Shown piece by piece: positions 24,410-32,836 of a stretch of 64,000 nt of DNA. The DNA is taken from assembly GCF_039555325.1 (NCBI RefSeq), contig NZ_CP154608.1, positions 868,001 through 932,000 of the forward strand. Reading direction: 5' to 3'. The notes under the pieces are model-generated. The model was given only the letters and a program-made list of their open reading frames with translations, did no database searches and was not told the DNA's origin. The translations under genes and the position numbers were made by a program. Each line of letters opens with the position of its first letter. Positions within the stretch are counted from its first letter, which is position 1. The stretch is from Sphingomicrobium sp. XHP0239 (GTDB lineage Bacteria; Pseudomonadota; Alphaproteobacteria; Sphingomonadales; Sphingomonadaceae).

Positions 24410-25045
24410 CTGACGCCCGACCGGGCGCTGGCGCTGACACACTTTCCCGTTGAGGTCCGCGACGCGGTCGAGGCGATTTTTCGCCTCGACGCGACGTTCG
24501 CGGAGATCGTCGCGGACACGTCCGAACCGGCAGTCGGGGCGATCCGCCTCGCCTGGTGGCGCGAGGCGCTCGAGGCGCTCGACGAACAGTCCGCCCCCGC
24601 CGAACCGCGGCTGCGCGCCGTCGCGAACCTTGTCCTGCCGCTGGGGGTGAGGGGGTCTGAGGTCGCCACGATCGAGGATGGCTACGCCGCCCTGCTGGCC
24701 CCCGACGTCGATCTCGACCGAGTGGGGGCAGGGGGCGCGCGCTTGTTCGAGGTGGTCGCCACCCTTCTGGGCCATGACGACAGCATGCTGGACCCGGCCG
24801 GCCGGTTGGCGATGCTGGCGCGCGTACGGGGCCTCGTTCCCGACGAGGTCGCGCCCGCCGCCCATTCGTTGATGCGTTGGCTCAAGGGGCATCGCTTCAT
24901 CCGTCCGCTGCGTCCGTTGACGCTGCTCGCGCGGCTTGCGGCGCGCGACTTCCTTCGCACCGTGCCCGAGCCCGAAGCCACCCCGGCGCGCGCAGTGGCG
25001 ATGCTCAGCCATCGCCTGTCCGGCAAGGTGACCGGAAGCGGTTGA
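24410..25045 (+). CDS. Squalene/phytoene-synthase-family protein, apparent CTG start
   Basis: The frame contains the family segment AIRLAWWREALEALD and reads LTPDRALALTHFPVEVRDAV from a CTG at 24410, eight bases after the pdhB stop and preceded by GAGGG. Between the in-frame TGA at 24350 and the GTG at 24647 there is no ATG, GTG or TTG, so the conserved first third is only made if CTG (or another rare codon) initiates. The full product has 211 residues. The first Asp-rich substrate motif of true synthases is not conserved (RLDATFAEI), so it looks more like the NDUFAF6-type branch than an active prenyl-condensing enzyme. Confidence 0.8.
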   Translation: MTPDRALALTHFPVEVRDAVEAIFRLDATFAEIVADTSEPAVGAIRLAWWREALEALDEQSAPAEPRLRAVANLVLPLGVRGSEVATIEDGYAALLAPDVDLDRVGAGGARLFEVVATLLGHDDSMLDPAGRLAMLARVRGLVPDEVAPAAHSLMRWLKGHRFIRPLRPLTLLARLAARDFLRTVPEPEATPARAVAMLSHRLSGKVTGSG

Positions 25046-25103
25046 CCCGTTTCCTCCATAATGGATACAGTTGGCCGGCCGGATCGCCAGAGGGAGAAGC
25101 GCC

Positions 25104-25571
25104 ATGCTTCGCTGGATCGTCGGCGTGTCTGCAAGTCTGTTGGTTACCGCGGGAGCCGTTCTGCTCGCGCGTGACAGTGCGCCCGAGGCCGTGCTGCCCG
25201 ACGCGCCCGCCGCCGAGATGGCGGAGGCGGACGTTCCCGACACGGGTCGCCGCGTCTTGCCGGTCATTCCCGAATTCACCGATCAACCGCCCGAAGCCGA
25301 TCCGCTCAGCAAGGAGCAGAAACGATTCAACCGCGCGGATCGGAACGATGACGAAATCATCACGCTGAGCGAGTTGGTCCAACCGCGCCGCAAGCGCTAC
25401 GCGAACCTCGATCTCGATGGCGATGGAACGCTGAGCTTCGAGGAATGGGCGATCACGACCATCGACAAGTTCGAGAGCGCCGACGCCGATGGCAACGGCA
25501 AGCTCACGCGCGTCGAATATGCGACGACGGCTCCCAAACCGCGACAATCGAAACCGGCATGCAGTTGTTAG
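25104..25571 (+). CDS. Exported or membrane-anchored EF-hand protein
   Basis: A 155-residue protein with an N-terminal hydrophobic segment (MLRWIVGVSASLLVTAGAVLL) acting as signal or anchor, a disordered acidic linker, and three EF-hand-like loops: NRADRNDDEIITLSEL, DLDGDGTLSFEEW and DADGNGKLTRVEY. The last two have good Ca2+ ligand spacing; the first is weaker. It ends with a CSC-type Cys pair. GGGAGAAG precedes the ATG. Likely a periplasmic calcium-binding protein of unknown role. Confidence 0.85.
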   Translation: MLRWIVGVSASLLVTAGAVLLARDSAPEAVLPDAPAAEMAEADVPDTGRRVLPVIPEFTDQPPEADPLSKEQKRFNRADRNDDEIITLSELVQPRRKRYANLDLDGDGTLSFEEWAITTIDKFESADADGNGKLTRVEYATTAPKPRQSKPACSC

Positions 25572-25592
25572 GGGAAGGCGACCCGAGAACGT

Positions 25593-26960
25593 CTATTCCG
25601 CTGCGACGGGCAGCTTGTCCTCGACATTTTCCGCTTCGACCCACGCCGCGAACGCGGCGCGCGCCCGGTTCGTATAGGCCTTGCGCCGGTCGGTCTTCTT
25701 CATCTTTCGACCGGTAATCGGGGGCATCAGGCCGAAGTTGATGTTCATGGGCTGATAGGTGCTGGCGTCCGCGCCGCCGGTGATATGACCGAGCAGCGCT
25801 CCGAAAGCGGTTTCGACGGGCGGGGCAGTGAACCGCTCTCCCTTCATCTCGGCCGCAGCGAAACGGGCTGCCATAAGTCCCACCGCCGCACTTTCGAGAT
25901 AGCCTTCGCAGCCCGTAATCTGTCCTGCGAACCGGATGTGCGGCGCGGACTTCAGCCGCAACTGATCATCGAGCAATTCGGGCGAACGAATGAAACTGTT
26001 GCGATGAATGCCGCCAAGGCGGGCAAACTCGGCCTTCTCCAGACCTGGGATGGTGCGGAAGATTTCCTTTTGAGCACCCCATTTGAGCTTGGTCTGAAAT
26101 CCCACCATGTTCCAGAGCGTGCCCAACGCATTGTCCTGCCGAAGCTGCACGACCGCGTGAGGCCAGCGACCGGTTCGCGGATCGTCGAGACCGACGGGTT
26201 TCATCGGCCCGTGCCGAAGCGTTTCCGGCCCGCGTTCGGCCATCACCTCGATCGGCATGCAGCCCTCGAAATAGGGGGTGTCCTTCTCCCATTCCTTGAA
26301 CTCGGTCTTTTCCCCTTCGACCAGCGCGGCCACGAACGCGTCGTACTGCGCCTTGTCCATCGGGCAATTGAGGTAATCCTTGTCGCCGCCTGAAGCCGAA
26401 GCCTTGTCCCAGCGCGACTGGAACCAGGCGATGTCCATGTCCACGCTGTCGCGATGCACGATCGGCGCGATGGCATCGAAGAAGGCCAGCGCATCCTTGC
26501 CGGTCGCCTTGGCAATGCTGTCGGCGAGGGCCGTTCCCGTGAGAGGGCCGGTCGCGATGATCGTGAGGCCCGTTTCGGGAAGCGCGTCGATCCGTTCGCG
26601 AACGACCGCGATGTTCGGATGCCCTTCGACCGCATGCGTCACGGCGTCGGCAAACAGGTGGCGATCGACCGCAAGCGCCGATCCTGCGGGAACCGAGTGT
26701 GCATCGGCCTTCGCCATGATGACCGAACCCAGGCGCCGCATTTCTTGATGCAACAGGCCGACCGCGTTCGATCCCGCATCGTCGGAACGGAAGCTGTTGG
26801 AACAGACCATCTCGGCAAGCCGGTCGGTGTCGTGCGCGGGCGTGCTGTCGCCGCCGCCGCGCATTTCGGACAAGCGCACCTTCACGCCAGCCTCCGCGAG
26901 TTGCCAGGCGGCTTCCGATCCGGCGAGACCGCCACCGATGATATGAATTTGATGGGTCAT
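25593..26960 (-). CDS. trmFO: Methylenetetrahydrofolate--tRNA-(uracil-5-)-methyltransferase
   Basis: A 455-residue FAD enzyme that makes 5-methyluridine at position 54 of tRNA using methylene-THF. The N-terminal dinucleotide-binding motif is [18 protein letters not shown] and the TrmFO-typical segments [18 protein letters not shown] and the closing [21 protein letters not shown] are present. It begins 31 nt past the terminator of the host-attachment-family gene, so it has its own promoter. Confidence 0.96.
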   Translation of the reverse strand: MTHQIHIIGGGLAGSEAAWQLAEAGVKVRLSEMRGGGDSTPAHDTDRLAEMVCSNSFRSDDAGSNAVGLLHQEMRRLGSVIMAKADAHSVPAGSALAVDRHLFADAVTHAVEGHPNIAVVRERIDALPETGLTIIATGPLTGTALADSIAKATGKDALAFFDAIAPIVHRDSVDMDIAWFQSRWDKASASGGDKDYLNCPMDKAQYDAFVAALVEGEKTEFKEWEKDTPYFEGCMPIEVMAERGPETLRHGPMKPVGLDDPRTGRWPHAVVQLRQDNALGTLWNMVGFQTKLKWGAQKEIFRTIPGLEKAEFARLGGIHRNSFIRSPELLDDQLRLKSAPHIRFAGQITGCEGYLESAAVGLMAARFAAAEMKGERFTAPPVETAFGALLGHITGGADASTYQPMNINFGLMPPITGRKMKKTDRRKAYTNRARAAFAAWVEAENVEDKLPVAAE

Positions 26961-26990
26961 GGCGTCGCGCCTTACCGCTTGATGGCGCGC

Positions 26991-27018
26991 AAAAAAAGGG
27001 CGACCCGCGGGCCGCCCT
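26991..27018 (-). terminator. Rho-independent terminator after the host-attachment-family gene
   Basis: On the minus strand GGGCGGCCC pairs with GGGTCGCCC (one G-T pair) around a two-base loop and is followed by seven Ts. It separates the host-attachment-family gene from trmFO. Confidence 0.88.
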
Positions 27019-27040
27019 CTCGATCCGGTTGCAGGTTTAC

Positions 27041-27514
27041 CTAGCTCAACACTTCGGGCGGCGCTTCCTTGGCGGTTTCGCCTTCGATGAGTTCCTCGAT
27101 GTCCTTAAGCGGCTGGTTCGTCATCTCCTTGTCGATCTGGAGGATCGTGCGCTTCTCGGTCTCCTTGTGGAGCTTGGGACGAAGTTCGCCGAGCGCTTTC
27201 GGGGGAGCGATGATGACGAGCTGCTCGAATTCGTTCTTGAGCGCGCGCGAATTGACGAGGTCGGCGGCCTCGTGGACCCAGCGATCCTCCTCGAGCTGAT
27301 GAAAATCGGTTTCCTCATAGGAGGAACGAGCGTTCGATCCCGAAGAGAAAACGCTGCCCGGCTCGTCGGTGCCAAGATCGCGGTCGGGGCTGTCGTCGCG
27401 GCGGCGTTTGGACTCCACCTCGAGGTTCATGTGCTCCGTGTCGCCTTCGTTGCGAAGGAACAGCATCTTGCGGCCGTCGGTGACGAGGACCAGCGTGTCG
27501 GTGGCGATACCCAT
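27041..27514 (-). CDS. Host-attachment-family protein (stress-linked)
   Basis: A 157-residue soluble protein of the family annotated as required for attachment to host cells: start [22 protein letters not shown], a variable middle, and the conserved [20 protein letters not shown], given in part, then [14 protein letters not shown]. The biochemical function is unknown; the fold resembles release-factor eRF1 domain-like proteins used in stress. AGGAG precedes the ATG, a perfect EcfG-type promoter lies 33 nt upstream, and a terminator follows, so it is a one-gene unit. Confidence 0.88.
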   Translation of the reverse strand: MGIATDTLVLVTDGRKMLFLRNEGDTEHMNLEVESKRRRDDSPDRDLGTDEPGSVFSSGSNARSSYEETDFHQLEEDRWVHEAADLVNSRALKNEFEQLVIIAPPKALGELRPKLHKETEKRTILQIDKEMTNQPLKDIEELIEGETAKEAPPEVLS

Positions 27515-27546
27515 GAAGAACTCCTGATTGTTGATCTTTTCGAACC

Positions 27547-27572
27547 AACGAGGAGCAGGGGGAAGCCGTTCC
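27547..27572 (-). promoter_or_regulatory. EcfG-type general stress promoter (perfect match)
   Basis: On the minus strand GGAAC (27572-27568), 17 nt, CGTT (27550-27547). This equals the EcfG consensus at every position. It lies between gyrA and the host-attachment-family gene and reads into the latter. Confidence 0.78.
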
Positions 27573-27574
27573 GT

Positions 27575-30361
27575 CTATTCGCCCTGCGGACCGGCCGCGC
27601 TATCGTCGCTCGTGTCCGCGCCCTCGGTCGGAGCGACCGTCTTTTCATCTCCTTGCAGATCGTCCGCTGCGGCTTCCTCGGCCACGTTCTCGGGCTCTTC
27701 TTCCTCGTCGATCAAGGCCACCGAGACGACTTTCTCGTTCTTGGAGACGTTGAAGATCGTGACACCCTGCGTATTGCGGCCCGCGATGCGGATGTCGGCG
27801 ACGCTGGTGCGGATCATCTTGCCCTGGTCTGTCACGAGCATCAGTTGCTCGCCCTGCGCCACCGGGAAGCTGGCGACAACACCGCCGTTGCGTTCGCTGG
27901 TCACGATGTTCGCCACCCCCTGGCCGCCGCGGTTGGTGACTCGATATTCGAAGGTGCTGGTGCGCTTGCCGTAGCCGTTCTCGGTCACGGTCAGGAGGAA
28001 TTCCTCCTTGTCGGCGAGACGTGCGTAGCGCTCGGCATCCAGCCCCGCGGCACCGTCATTGTCGCGCCAGACGGGAGAACGCAGATACGCCTCGCGTTCT
28101 TCCGCCGTCGAGCCGGTGGACCCCAGGATCGACATCGAAATCACCTTGTCGTCGCCCAGCAATCTGATGCCGCGAACGCCGGTCGAGGCGCGGCTGGCGA
28201 ACTCGCGTACTTTGGTAGCCTCGAAGCGGATCGCCTTGCCGTCGCGCGTGGCGAGAAGCACGTCGTCGTCCTCGGTCAACAGATCAACGCCCACGAGCCG
28301 GTCGCTCGGCCGTCCATCTTCGCCCTCGTCGAACTTCATCGCGATCTTGCCGTTCGAGGGAACGTTGGTGAACGCATCCATGCTGTTGCGGCGGACGGTG
28401 CCGCCCTCCGTCGCGAACATCAGGTGCAGGCCGGCCCATTCCGCCTCGTCCTGCGGCAAGGGAAGGACTGTCGTGATCTTCTCGTCTTCGGCCAAGGGAA
28501 GCAGGTTGACCATCGGACGGCCCTTCGCCGCCGGACCGCCCTCGGGCAGCTTCCACACCTTCTTGCGGTAGACGATCCCCTTGTTCGAGAAGAACAGGAC
28601 CGGGTTGTGCGTTGTCGTCACGAACAGGTTCGTGACGACATCCTCGTCCTTGGTGCTCATCCCGGCACGGCCCTTGCCGCCGCGCTTCTGTTCGCGGAAC
28701 AGGGCGAGAGGAGTGCGCTTGATGTAGCCGGTGTGGGTCACCGTCACGACCATGTCCTCGATCTCGATCAGATCCTCGTCCTCGATGCCATCGGCAGCCG
28801 GCGCGAGTTCGGTCCTGCGGGGGGTCGCGTACTGATCCTCGACCTCGTCCAGCTCCTCGCGCAACACTTCGTAGAGCCGCGCGCGGTTGGACAGAATCTC
28901 GAGCAATTCCTCGATGGTGACCGACAGCTCCTTCAACTCGTCGCCGATCTCGTCGCGGCCGAGCTGGGTGAGGCGGTGCAGACGCAGTTCGAGGATCGCC
29001 TTCACCTGCGCTTCGGAGAGGCGGTAGCTGCCTTCGCCCTGCGTGGAGACGACGCCTTCGACCAGTTCGATGTAGGGGCGGATTTCCTCCATTCCCCACT
29101 CGCGCGCCAGCAGCTTTTCGCGGGCTTCGGCAGGCGTGGCCGATCCACGGATGATCGCCACGACCTCGTCCAGATTGGTGACGGCCACGACCAGACCCAG
29201 CAACAGGTGCGCCCGCTCGCGTGCCTTGGCGAGCTCGAACTTCGAGCGCTTGGTGATGACCTCTTCGCGGAACTTGACGAACGCCGCGATCATGTCGCGA
29301 AGGTCGAGCGTCTCGGGCTTGCCGCCACGGATCGCGAGCATGTTGGCCGCAAAGCTGGATTGCGCGGGCGTATGCCGCCACAGCTGGTTGAGGATCACCT
29401 CGGGCGTCGCGTCTCGCTTGCACTCGATGACGATGCGCACGCCCTCGCGGTTCGATTCATCGCGGATGTCCGCGACGCCCTCGATCCGCTTGTCCTTCGC
29501 GGCCTCGGCAATCTTCTCGACTAGCCCGGCCTTGCCCACCTGGTAGGGGATTTCGGTCAGCACGATCTGCTGCTTGTCGCCGCGCCCCTCCTCGATATCG
29601 TATTTCGACCGCAGCATCATCGACCCGCGACCGGTGGTGTAGGCCGCGCGAATCCCGCTGGCGCCGAGCAAGGAGGCGCCCGTCGGGAAATCGGGACCCT
29701 TCACATATTCCATCAGCCCTTCGACACTGATGGCTGGATCCTCGATATAGGCTTTGCAGGCCTGGATCACCTCGCCCAGATTGTGCGGCGGTATGTTGGT
29801 TGCCATGCCGACCGCGATACCGCCCGCGCCGTTGACGAGCAGATTCGGGAAGCGCGCCGGAAGCACGGTCGGCTCGCTTTCGGATCCGTCGTAGTTATCC
29901 TGGAAGGCGACCGTTTCCTTGTCGATGTCGCCGAGCAGGAAATTCGCGACCTTCGCGAGTCGCGCCTCGGTGTAGCGCATGGCGGCGGGGGGATCGGGGT
30001 CCATCGACCCGAAGTTCCCCTGACCGTCGACCAACGGGACCCGCAGACTCCAGTCCTGCGTCATACGCGCGAGCGCGTCGTAGATCGCGCTGTCGCCGTG
30101 GGGGTGGTACTTACCCATGACGTCACCGACGATACGGCTGGATTTGCGATACGGCCGACCTGCGACGTAGCCCGCTTCCTGACAGGCATAGAGAATGCGG
30201 CGATGGACCGGCTTCAATCCGTCACGTACATCCGGCAAGGCGCGGCTGACGATCACGCTCATCGCGTAGTCGAGATAGCTCGACTTCATCTCGTCCACGA
30301 TCGAGATTGGTTCGATGTCGCCTGAGGGGACGGGGAGAGTATCGCCGGGGGTGTCGACCAT
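27575..30361 (-). CDS. gyrA: DNA gyrase subunit A
   Basis: The 928-residue breakage-reunion subunit of gyrase. The quinolone-determining region reads [15 protein letters not shown] with the wild-type Ser and Asp residues, the catalytic tyrosine is in RYTEARLAK, and the GyrA-box that gives DNA wrapping is present as QKRGGKG. The six-bladed C-terminal domain is followed by an acidic tail. Its AGGA ribosome binding site sits in one arm of a long leader hairpin (30369-30436). The gene follows yaaA on the same strand. Confidence 0.98.
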   Translation of the reverse strand: MVDTPGDTLPVPSGDIEPISIVDEMKSSYLDYAMSVIVSRALPDVRDGLKPVHRRILYACQEAGYVAGRPYRKSSRIVGDVMGKYHPHGDSAIYDALARMTQDWSLRVPLVDGQGNFGSMDPDPPAAMRYTEARLAKVANFLLGDIDKETVAFQDNYDGSESEPTVLPARFPNLLVNGAGGIAVGMATNIPPHNLGEVIQACKAYIEDPAISVEGLMEYVKGPDFPTGASLLGASGIRAAYTTGRGSMMLRSKYDIEEGRGDKQQIVLTEIPYQVGKAGLVEKIAEAAKDKRIEGVADIRDESNREGVRIVIECKRDATPEVILNQLWRHTPAQSSFAANMLAIRGGKPETLDLRDMIAAFVKFREEVITKRSKFELAKARERAHLLLGLVVAVTNLDEVVAIIRGSATPAEAREKLLAREWGMEEIRPYIELVEGVVSTQGEGSYRLSEAQVKAILELRLHRLTQLGRDEIGDELKELSVTIEELLEILSNRARLYEVLREELDEVEDQYATPRRTELAPAADGIEDEDLIEIEDMVVTVTHTGYIKRTPLALFREQKRGGKGRAGMSTKDEDVVTNLFVTTTHNPVLFFSNKGIVYRKKVWKLPEGGPAAKGRPMVNLLPLAEDEKITTVLPLPQDEAEWAGLHLMFATEGGTVRRNSMDAFTNVPSNGKIAMKFDEGEDGRPSDRLVGVDLLTEDDDVLLATRDGKAIRFEATKVREFASRASTGVRGIRLLGDDKVISMSILGSTGSTAEEREAYLRSPVWRDNDGAAGLDAERYARLADKEEFLLTVTENGYGKRTSTFEYRVTNRGGQGVANIVTSERNGGVVASFPVAQGEQLMLVTDQGKMIRTSVADIRIAGRNTQGVTIFNVSKNEKVVSVALIDEEEEPENVAEEAAADDLQGDEKTVAPTEGADTSDDSAAGPQGE

Positions 30362-30368
30362 GAGGCAT

Positions 30369-30436
30369 CCTGCTAGATTCGGACCGGTCGCGGCCGAGAA
30401 CCGGTGCGACTCAATTCAGGCCCGAAATCTAGCAGG
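30369..30436 (-). promoter_or_regulatory. gyrA leader hairpin enclosing the ribosome binding site
   Basis: The arms CCTGCTAGATTTCGG (mRNA 5' arm, 30436-30422) and CCGAATCTAGCAGG (30382-30369) are complementary over 14 bp with one bulged base. The 39-nt loop contains a further ACCGGT pair. The gyrA Shine-Dalgarno AGGA overlaps the 3' arm, six bases before the ATG, so the folded leader would hide it. Confidence 0.6.
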
Positions 30437-30490
30437 GGGCCGCAGAAAGCGCCACGGCGAATGATGCGGTTGCCGTAAACGTAAAGAGTA

Positions 30491-31255
30491 CTAGCCCTCG
30501 CGCACGAACAATGGCGCGTTCTCGTCCGAATCCTCTTCAGAGTAGCGCCAGCCATCCCGGTCGAAGTCGCGAAGCGCCTCGACGCTCTCGATCCGTTCGT
30601 CGCAGACCCAGCGCGCCATCGCGCCGCGCGCCACCTTGGCGGCAAAGCTCTGGAACTGGAGGCCTTTCGCCGTGCGCACCCGGAAGTCTGGCGCCACGAT
30701 CGTGAGTTTCGTGGGCAATTGACCGCGAACGACATCGTAATATTCGTTGCTGGCAAGGTTGAGCAGGACGTTCGATCCTTCCTCCCGCAACTGTTTGCGC
30801 AATTCCTTGGCGACGGCATCTCCCCAATATTCGGTGAGCTTGCCTTCCTCGCCTTTCTCCGGCGACCATCCCGTTCCCATCTCGAGCCGATAGGGTCGCA
30901 TTCGGTCGAGCGGACGCAGAAGGCCATAGAGTCCCGACAGGATGCGCACATGGTCCTGGGCATAGTCCATCGCGTCGTCGTCGATACTGGCCGCGTCGAA
31001 GCCTCGGTAGACATCGCCGGCGAACGTACGGATGGCGGGCCGCGTGTCGGTATCGAAATAATTAGCGTAACGTTCCTTGTTGAGGGTGGCGAGTTTGTCC
31101 GACACCCTCATGATGCGCTTCAGATCGTCGGCATCCAGGGTTTGAGCGGCACGGGCGATTTGCGCCGCCTTGCGCTCGAAGCGGGGAACGCTCGGTTCGT
31201 CGTCGTAGGGAGTATCGAGATCGAGGGACTTGGCGGGCGAAAGAATGATCAGCAT
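30491..31255 (-). CDS. yaaA: Peroxide stress protein YaaA
   Basis: A 254-residue protein of the YaaA/DUF328 family, starting MLIILSPAKSLDLDTP, with the conserved FAGDVYRGFDA, LSGLYGLLRPLD and NLASNEYYDVV segments. In other bacteria it lowers free iron under hydrogen peroxide stress and binds DNA. I chose the ATG at 31255 because similarity starts there; a longer frame to 31333 adds an unconserved leader. Its stop lies 130 nt before gyrA. Confidence 0.94.
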   Translation of the reverse strand: MLIILSPAKSLDLDTPYDDEPSVPRFERKAAQIARAAQTLDADDLKRIMRVSDKLATLNKERYANYFDTDTRPAIRTFAGDVYRGFDAASIDDDAMDYAQDHVRILSGLYGLLRPLDRMRPYRLEMGTGWSPEKGEEGKLTEYWGDAVAKELRKQLREEGSNVLLNLASNEYYDVVRGQLPTKLTIVAPDFRVRTAKGLQFQSFAAKVARGAMARWVCDERIESVEALRDFDRDGWRYSEEDSDENAPLFVREG

Positions 31256-31435
31256 GTCGGTCTCGCTAGCCGAAGCTGCGCCGAGCGTCAAAACCGCGAT
31301 AAGACGGTATTTTCCGGCGATTTTCCGCAGCACTTGTCATCCCGTGTTCAGCCCGGCCTTGCTATAAGGGTGACAGACAAAGGGGGCGTGCGGTATGTCC
31401 GCCCCAACACCGAACATCGTTTCCAGGAGACCCGA

Positions 31436-32659
31436 ATGAAAGCCGTTTTCACCGCTCTTACGCTTGCTCTGACCGGCACCGCCTTGACGGCGATGCCCGC
31501 GACCGCCAACGCGCAGGACGCCGAGCAGTACAAGCCGCAGTTCTCGCAGAAGGGCGGCCAGGCGCTCGCCAAGATCCAGACCGCGATGACTGACGGCCAG
31601 ATGGATGCGGTCCCGGGTCTGATCACGGCAGCGGAGAATCAGGTCGAAACGGCCGACGATCGCTTCGTGCTGGGTCAGCTGAAGCTGAACTATGCGGTGG
31701 AGACGGAGAATCTCGCCGACATGTATGCCGCGCTCAAGATGATGCGCGACAGCAATTCGCCGCAGATCGACCGAGCCCGCCTTGGCGAACAGTTCCTGTC
31801 GGTGAGCGACACGGCCTACCGCGTCCCCAACTACGCGCTGTCGGCCGACATCGCGCGTGACGCCGTTGCGCTCGATCCGAACAGCAATCAGGCGGTGCTG
31901 TTCCTTGCCGACAGCATCTACAAAAGCGGCGACGCGCCCAAGGCGTTCGCGACGTACAAGCAGTATATCGATCAGCGTAACGCCGCGGGTCAGACGGTAC
32001 CCGAGGAATGGTATCAGCGCGCGGTCGGCCTGGCCTACAACGAGAAGGTCCCGGGGATGATGCCGCTCGCCGCCCGTTGGGTGAGCGCCTATCCGACCGA
32101 TGCCAACTGGCGCGAAGTCGTCGCGCTGCTTCAGGATGCCCGTCAGTACAGCGATGCCGAAGTGATCGACGTGCTGCGTTTCCAGCGCGCGGTGGGCGTC
32201 ATGCCGCAGGCCGGCGATTATGCCTATCTGGCGGACCAGTTGCTGGCTCAGGGTTTCCCCGGCGAAGCCAAGGCGGTGATGGACGACGGCGTTGCCAAGG
32301 GTATCGTCGATCCGTCGAACAGCACCTATGCCGAAGTCATCCGTATCGCGAATGAAAAGGCCCGCGGCGATCGTGCCAGCCTCGACAGTGTCGAAGCCGC
32401 CACCGCGAACCAGCTGCGAGGGATGATCGCGACCGCCGATGCCTATTATGGCTATGGCGACTACGCCAATGCCGTGGCCATCTATCAGGCCGCTTTGTCG
32501 CGCGACGGCGTCGACGCCAATACCGTCAACCTGCGTCTCGGGATGGCCGCCGGCATGAACGGCGACATGGCCACGGCCAACGCTGCCTTCGATCGGGTGG
32601 GCGGCAATTACGACGCGCTCGCCGACCTTTGGCAGGCGTGGTTTGCAACGCAGGGCTGA
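31436..32659 (+). CDS. Exported TPR-like repeat protein
   Basis: A 407-residue protein with a clear signal peptide (MKAVFTALTLALTGTALTAMPATANAQ, cleavage after ANA-Q, given here only as its limits, residues 1-26). The mature part is made of helical repeats with TPR-like spacing (SADIARDAVALDPNSNQAVL; YGDYANAVAIYQAALSRDG). Such periplasmic repeat proteins usually serve as scaffolds. AGGAG lies seven bases before the ATG and a strong terminator follows, so it is a single-gene unit. The specific partner is unknown. Confidence 0.85.
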   Translation: MKAVFTALTLALTGTALTAMPATANAQDAEQYKPQFSQKGGQALAKIQTAMTDGQMDAVPGLITAAENQVETADDRFVLGQLKLNYAVETENLADMYAALKMMRDSNSPQIDRARLGEQFLSVSDTAYRVPNYALSADIARDAVALDPNSNQAVLFLADSIYKSGDAPKAFATYKQYIDQRNAAGQTVPEEWYQRAVGLAYNEKVPGMMPLAARWVSAYPTDANWREVVALLQDARQYSDAEVIDVLRFQRAVGVMPQAGDYAYLADQLLAQGFPGEAKAVMDDGVAKGIVDPSNSTYAEVIRIANEKARGDRASLDSVEAATANQLRGMIATADAYYGYGDYANAVAIYQAALSRDGVDANTVNLRLGMAAGMNGDMATANAAFDRVGGNYDALADLWQAWFATQG

Positions 32660-32682
32660 TCCGCCCGACGCGACCGATCGAG

Positions 32683-32720
32683 AAGCGCCGGAGCTCGTTG
32701 AGTTCCGGCGCTTTTTCTTT
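32683..32720 (+). terminator. Rho-independent terminator after the exported TPR-like gene
   Basis: AAGCGCCGGAGCT and AGTTCCGGCGCTT form a 13-bp stem with one G-T pair around a CGTTG loop, followed by TTTTTCTTT. Confidence 0.92.
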
Positions 32721-32750
32721 GTCGCACCGGCCTGTCCCGTATCGGGATGG

Positions 32751-32765
32751 TTAACGGGATCTTAC
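32751..32765 (+). promoter_or_regulatory. CtrA-like binding site
   Basis: TTAA-N7-TTAC, one base from the alphaproteobacterial CtrA full site TTAA-N7-TTAA. It lies 72 nt upstream of the start of the histidine-kinase-like gene at 32837, a usual distance for an activator or repressor of that gene. Confidence 0.5.
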
Positions 32766-32836
32766 TGTAAAGCGCGTAAGTCTTGTCCCACATCGCACCC
32801 TGTCGGATTCCCCGACGCGAGGAGTGATGGATCAGC

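Noticed and set aside
27029..29524. Open frame of 831 codons on the plus strand opposite gyrA and the host-attachment-family gene
   Set aside because: Antisense shadow of two certain genes, crossing the terminator-promoter region between them.
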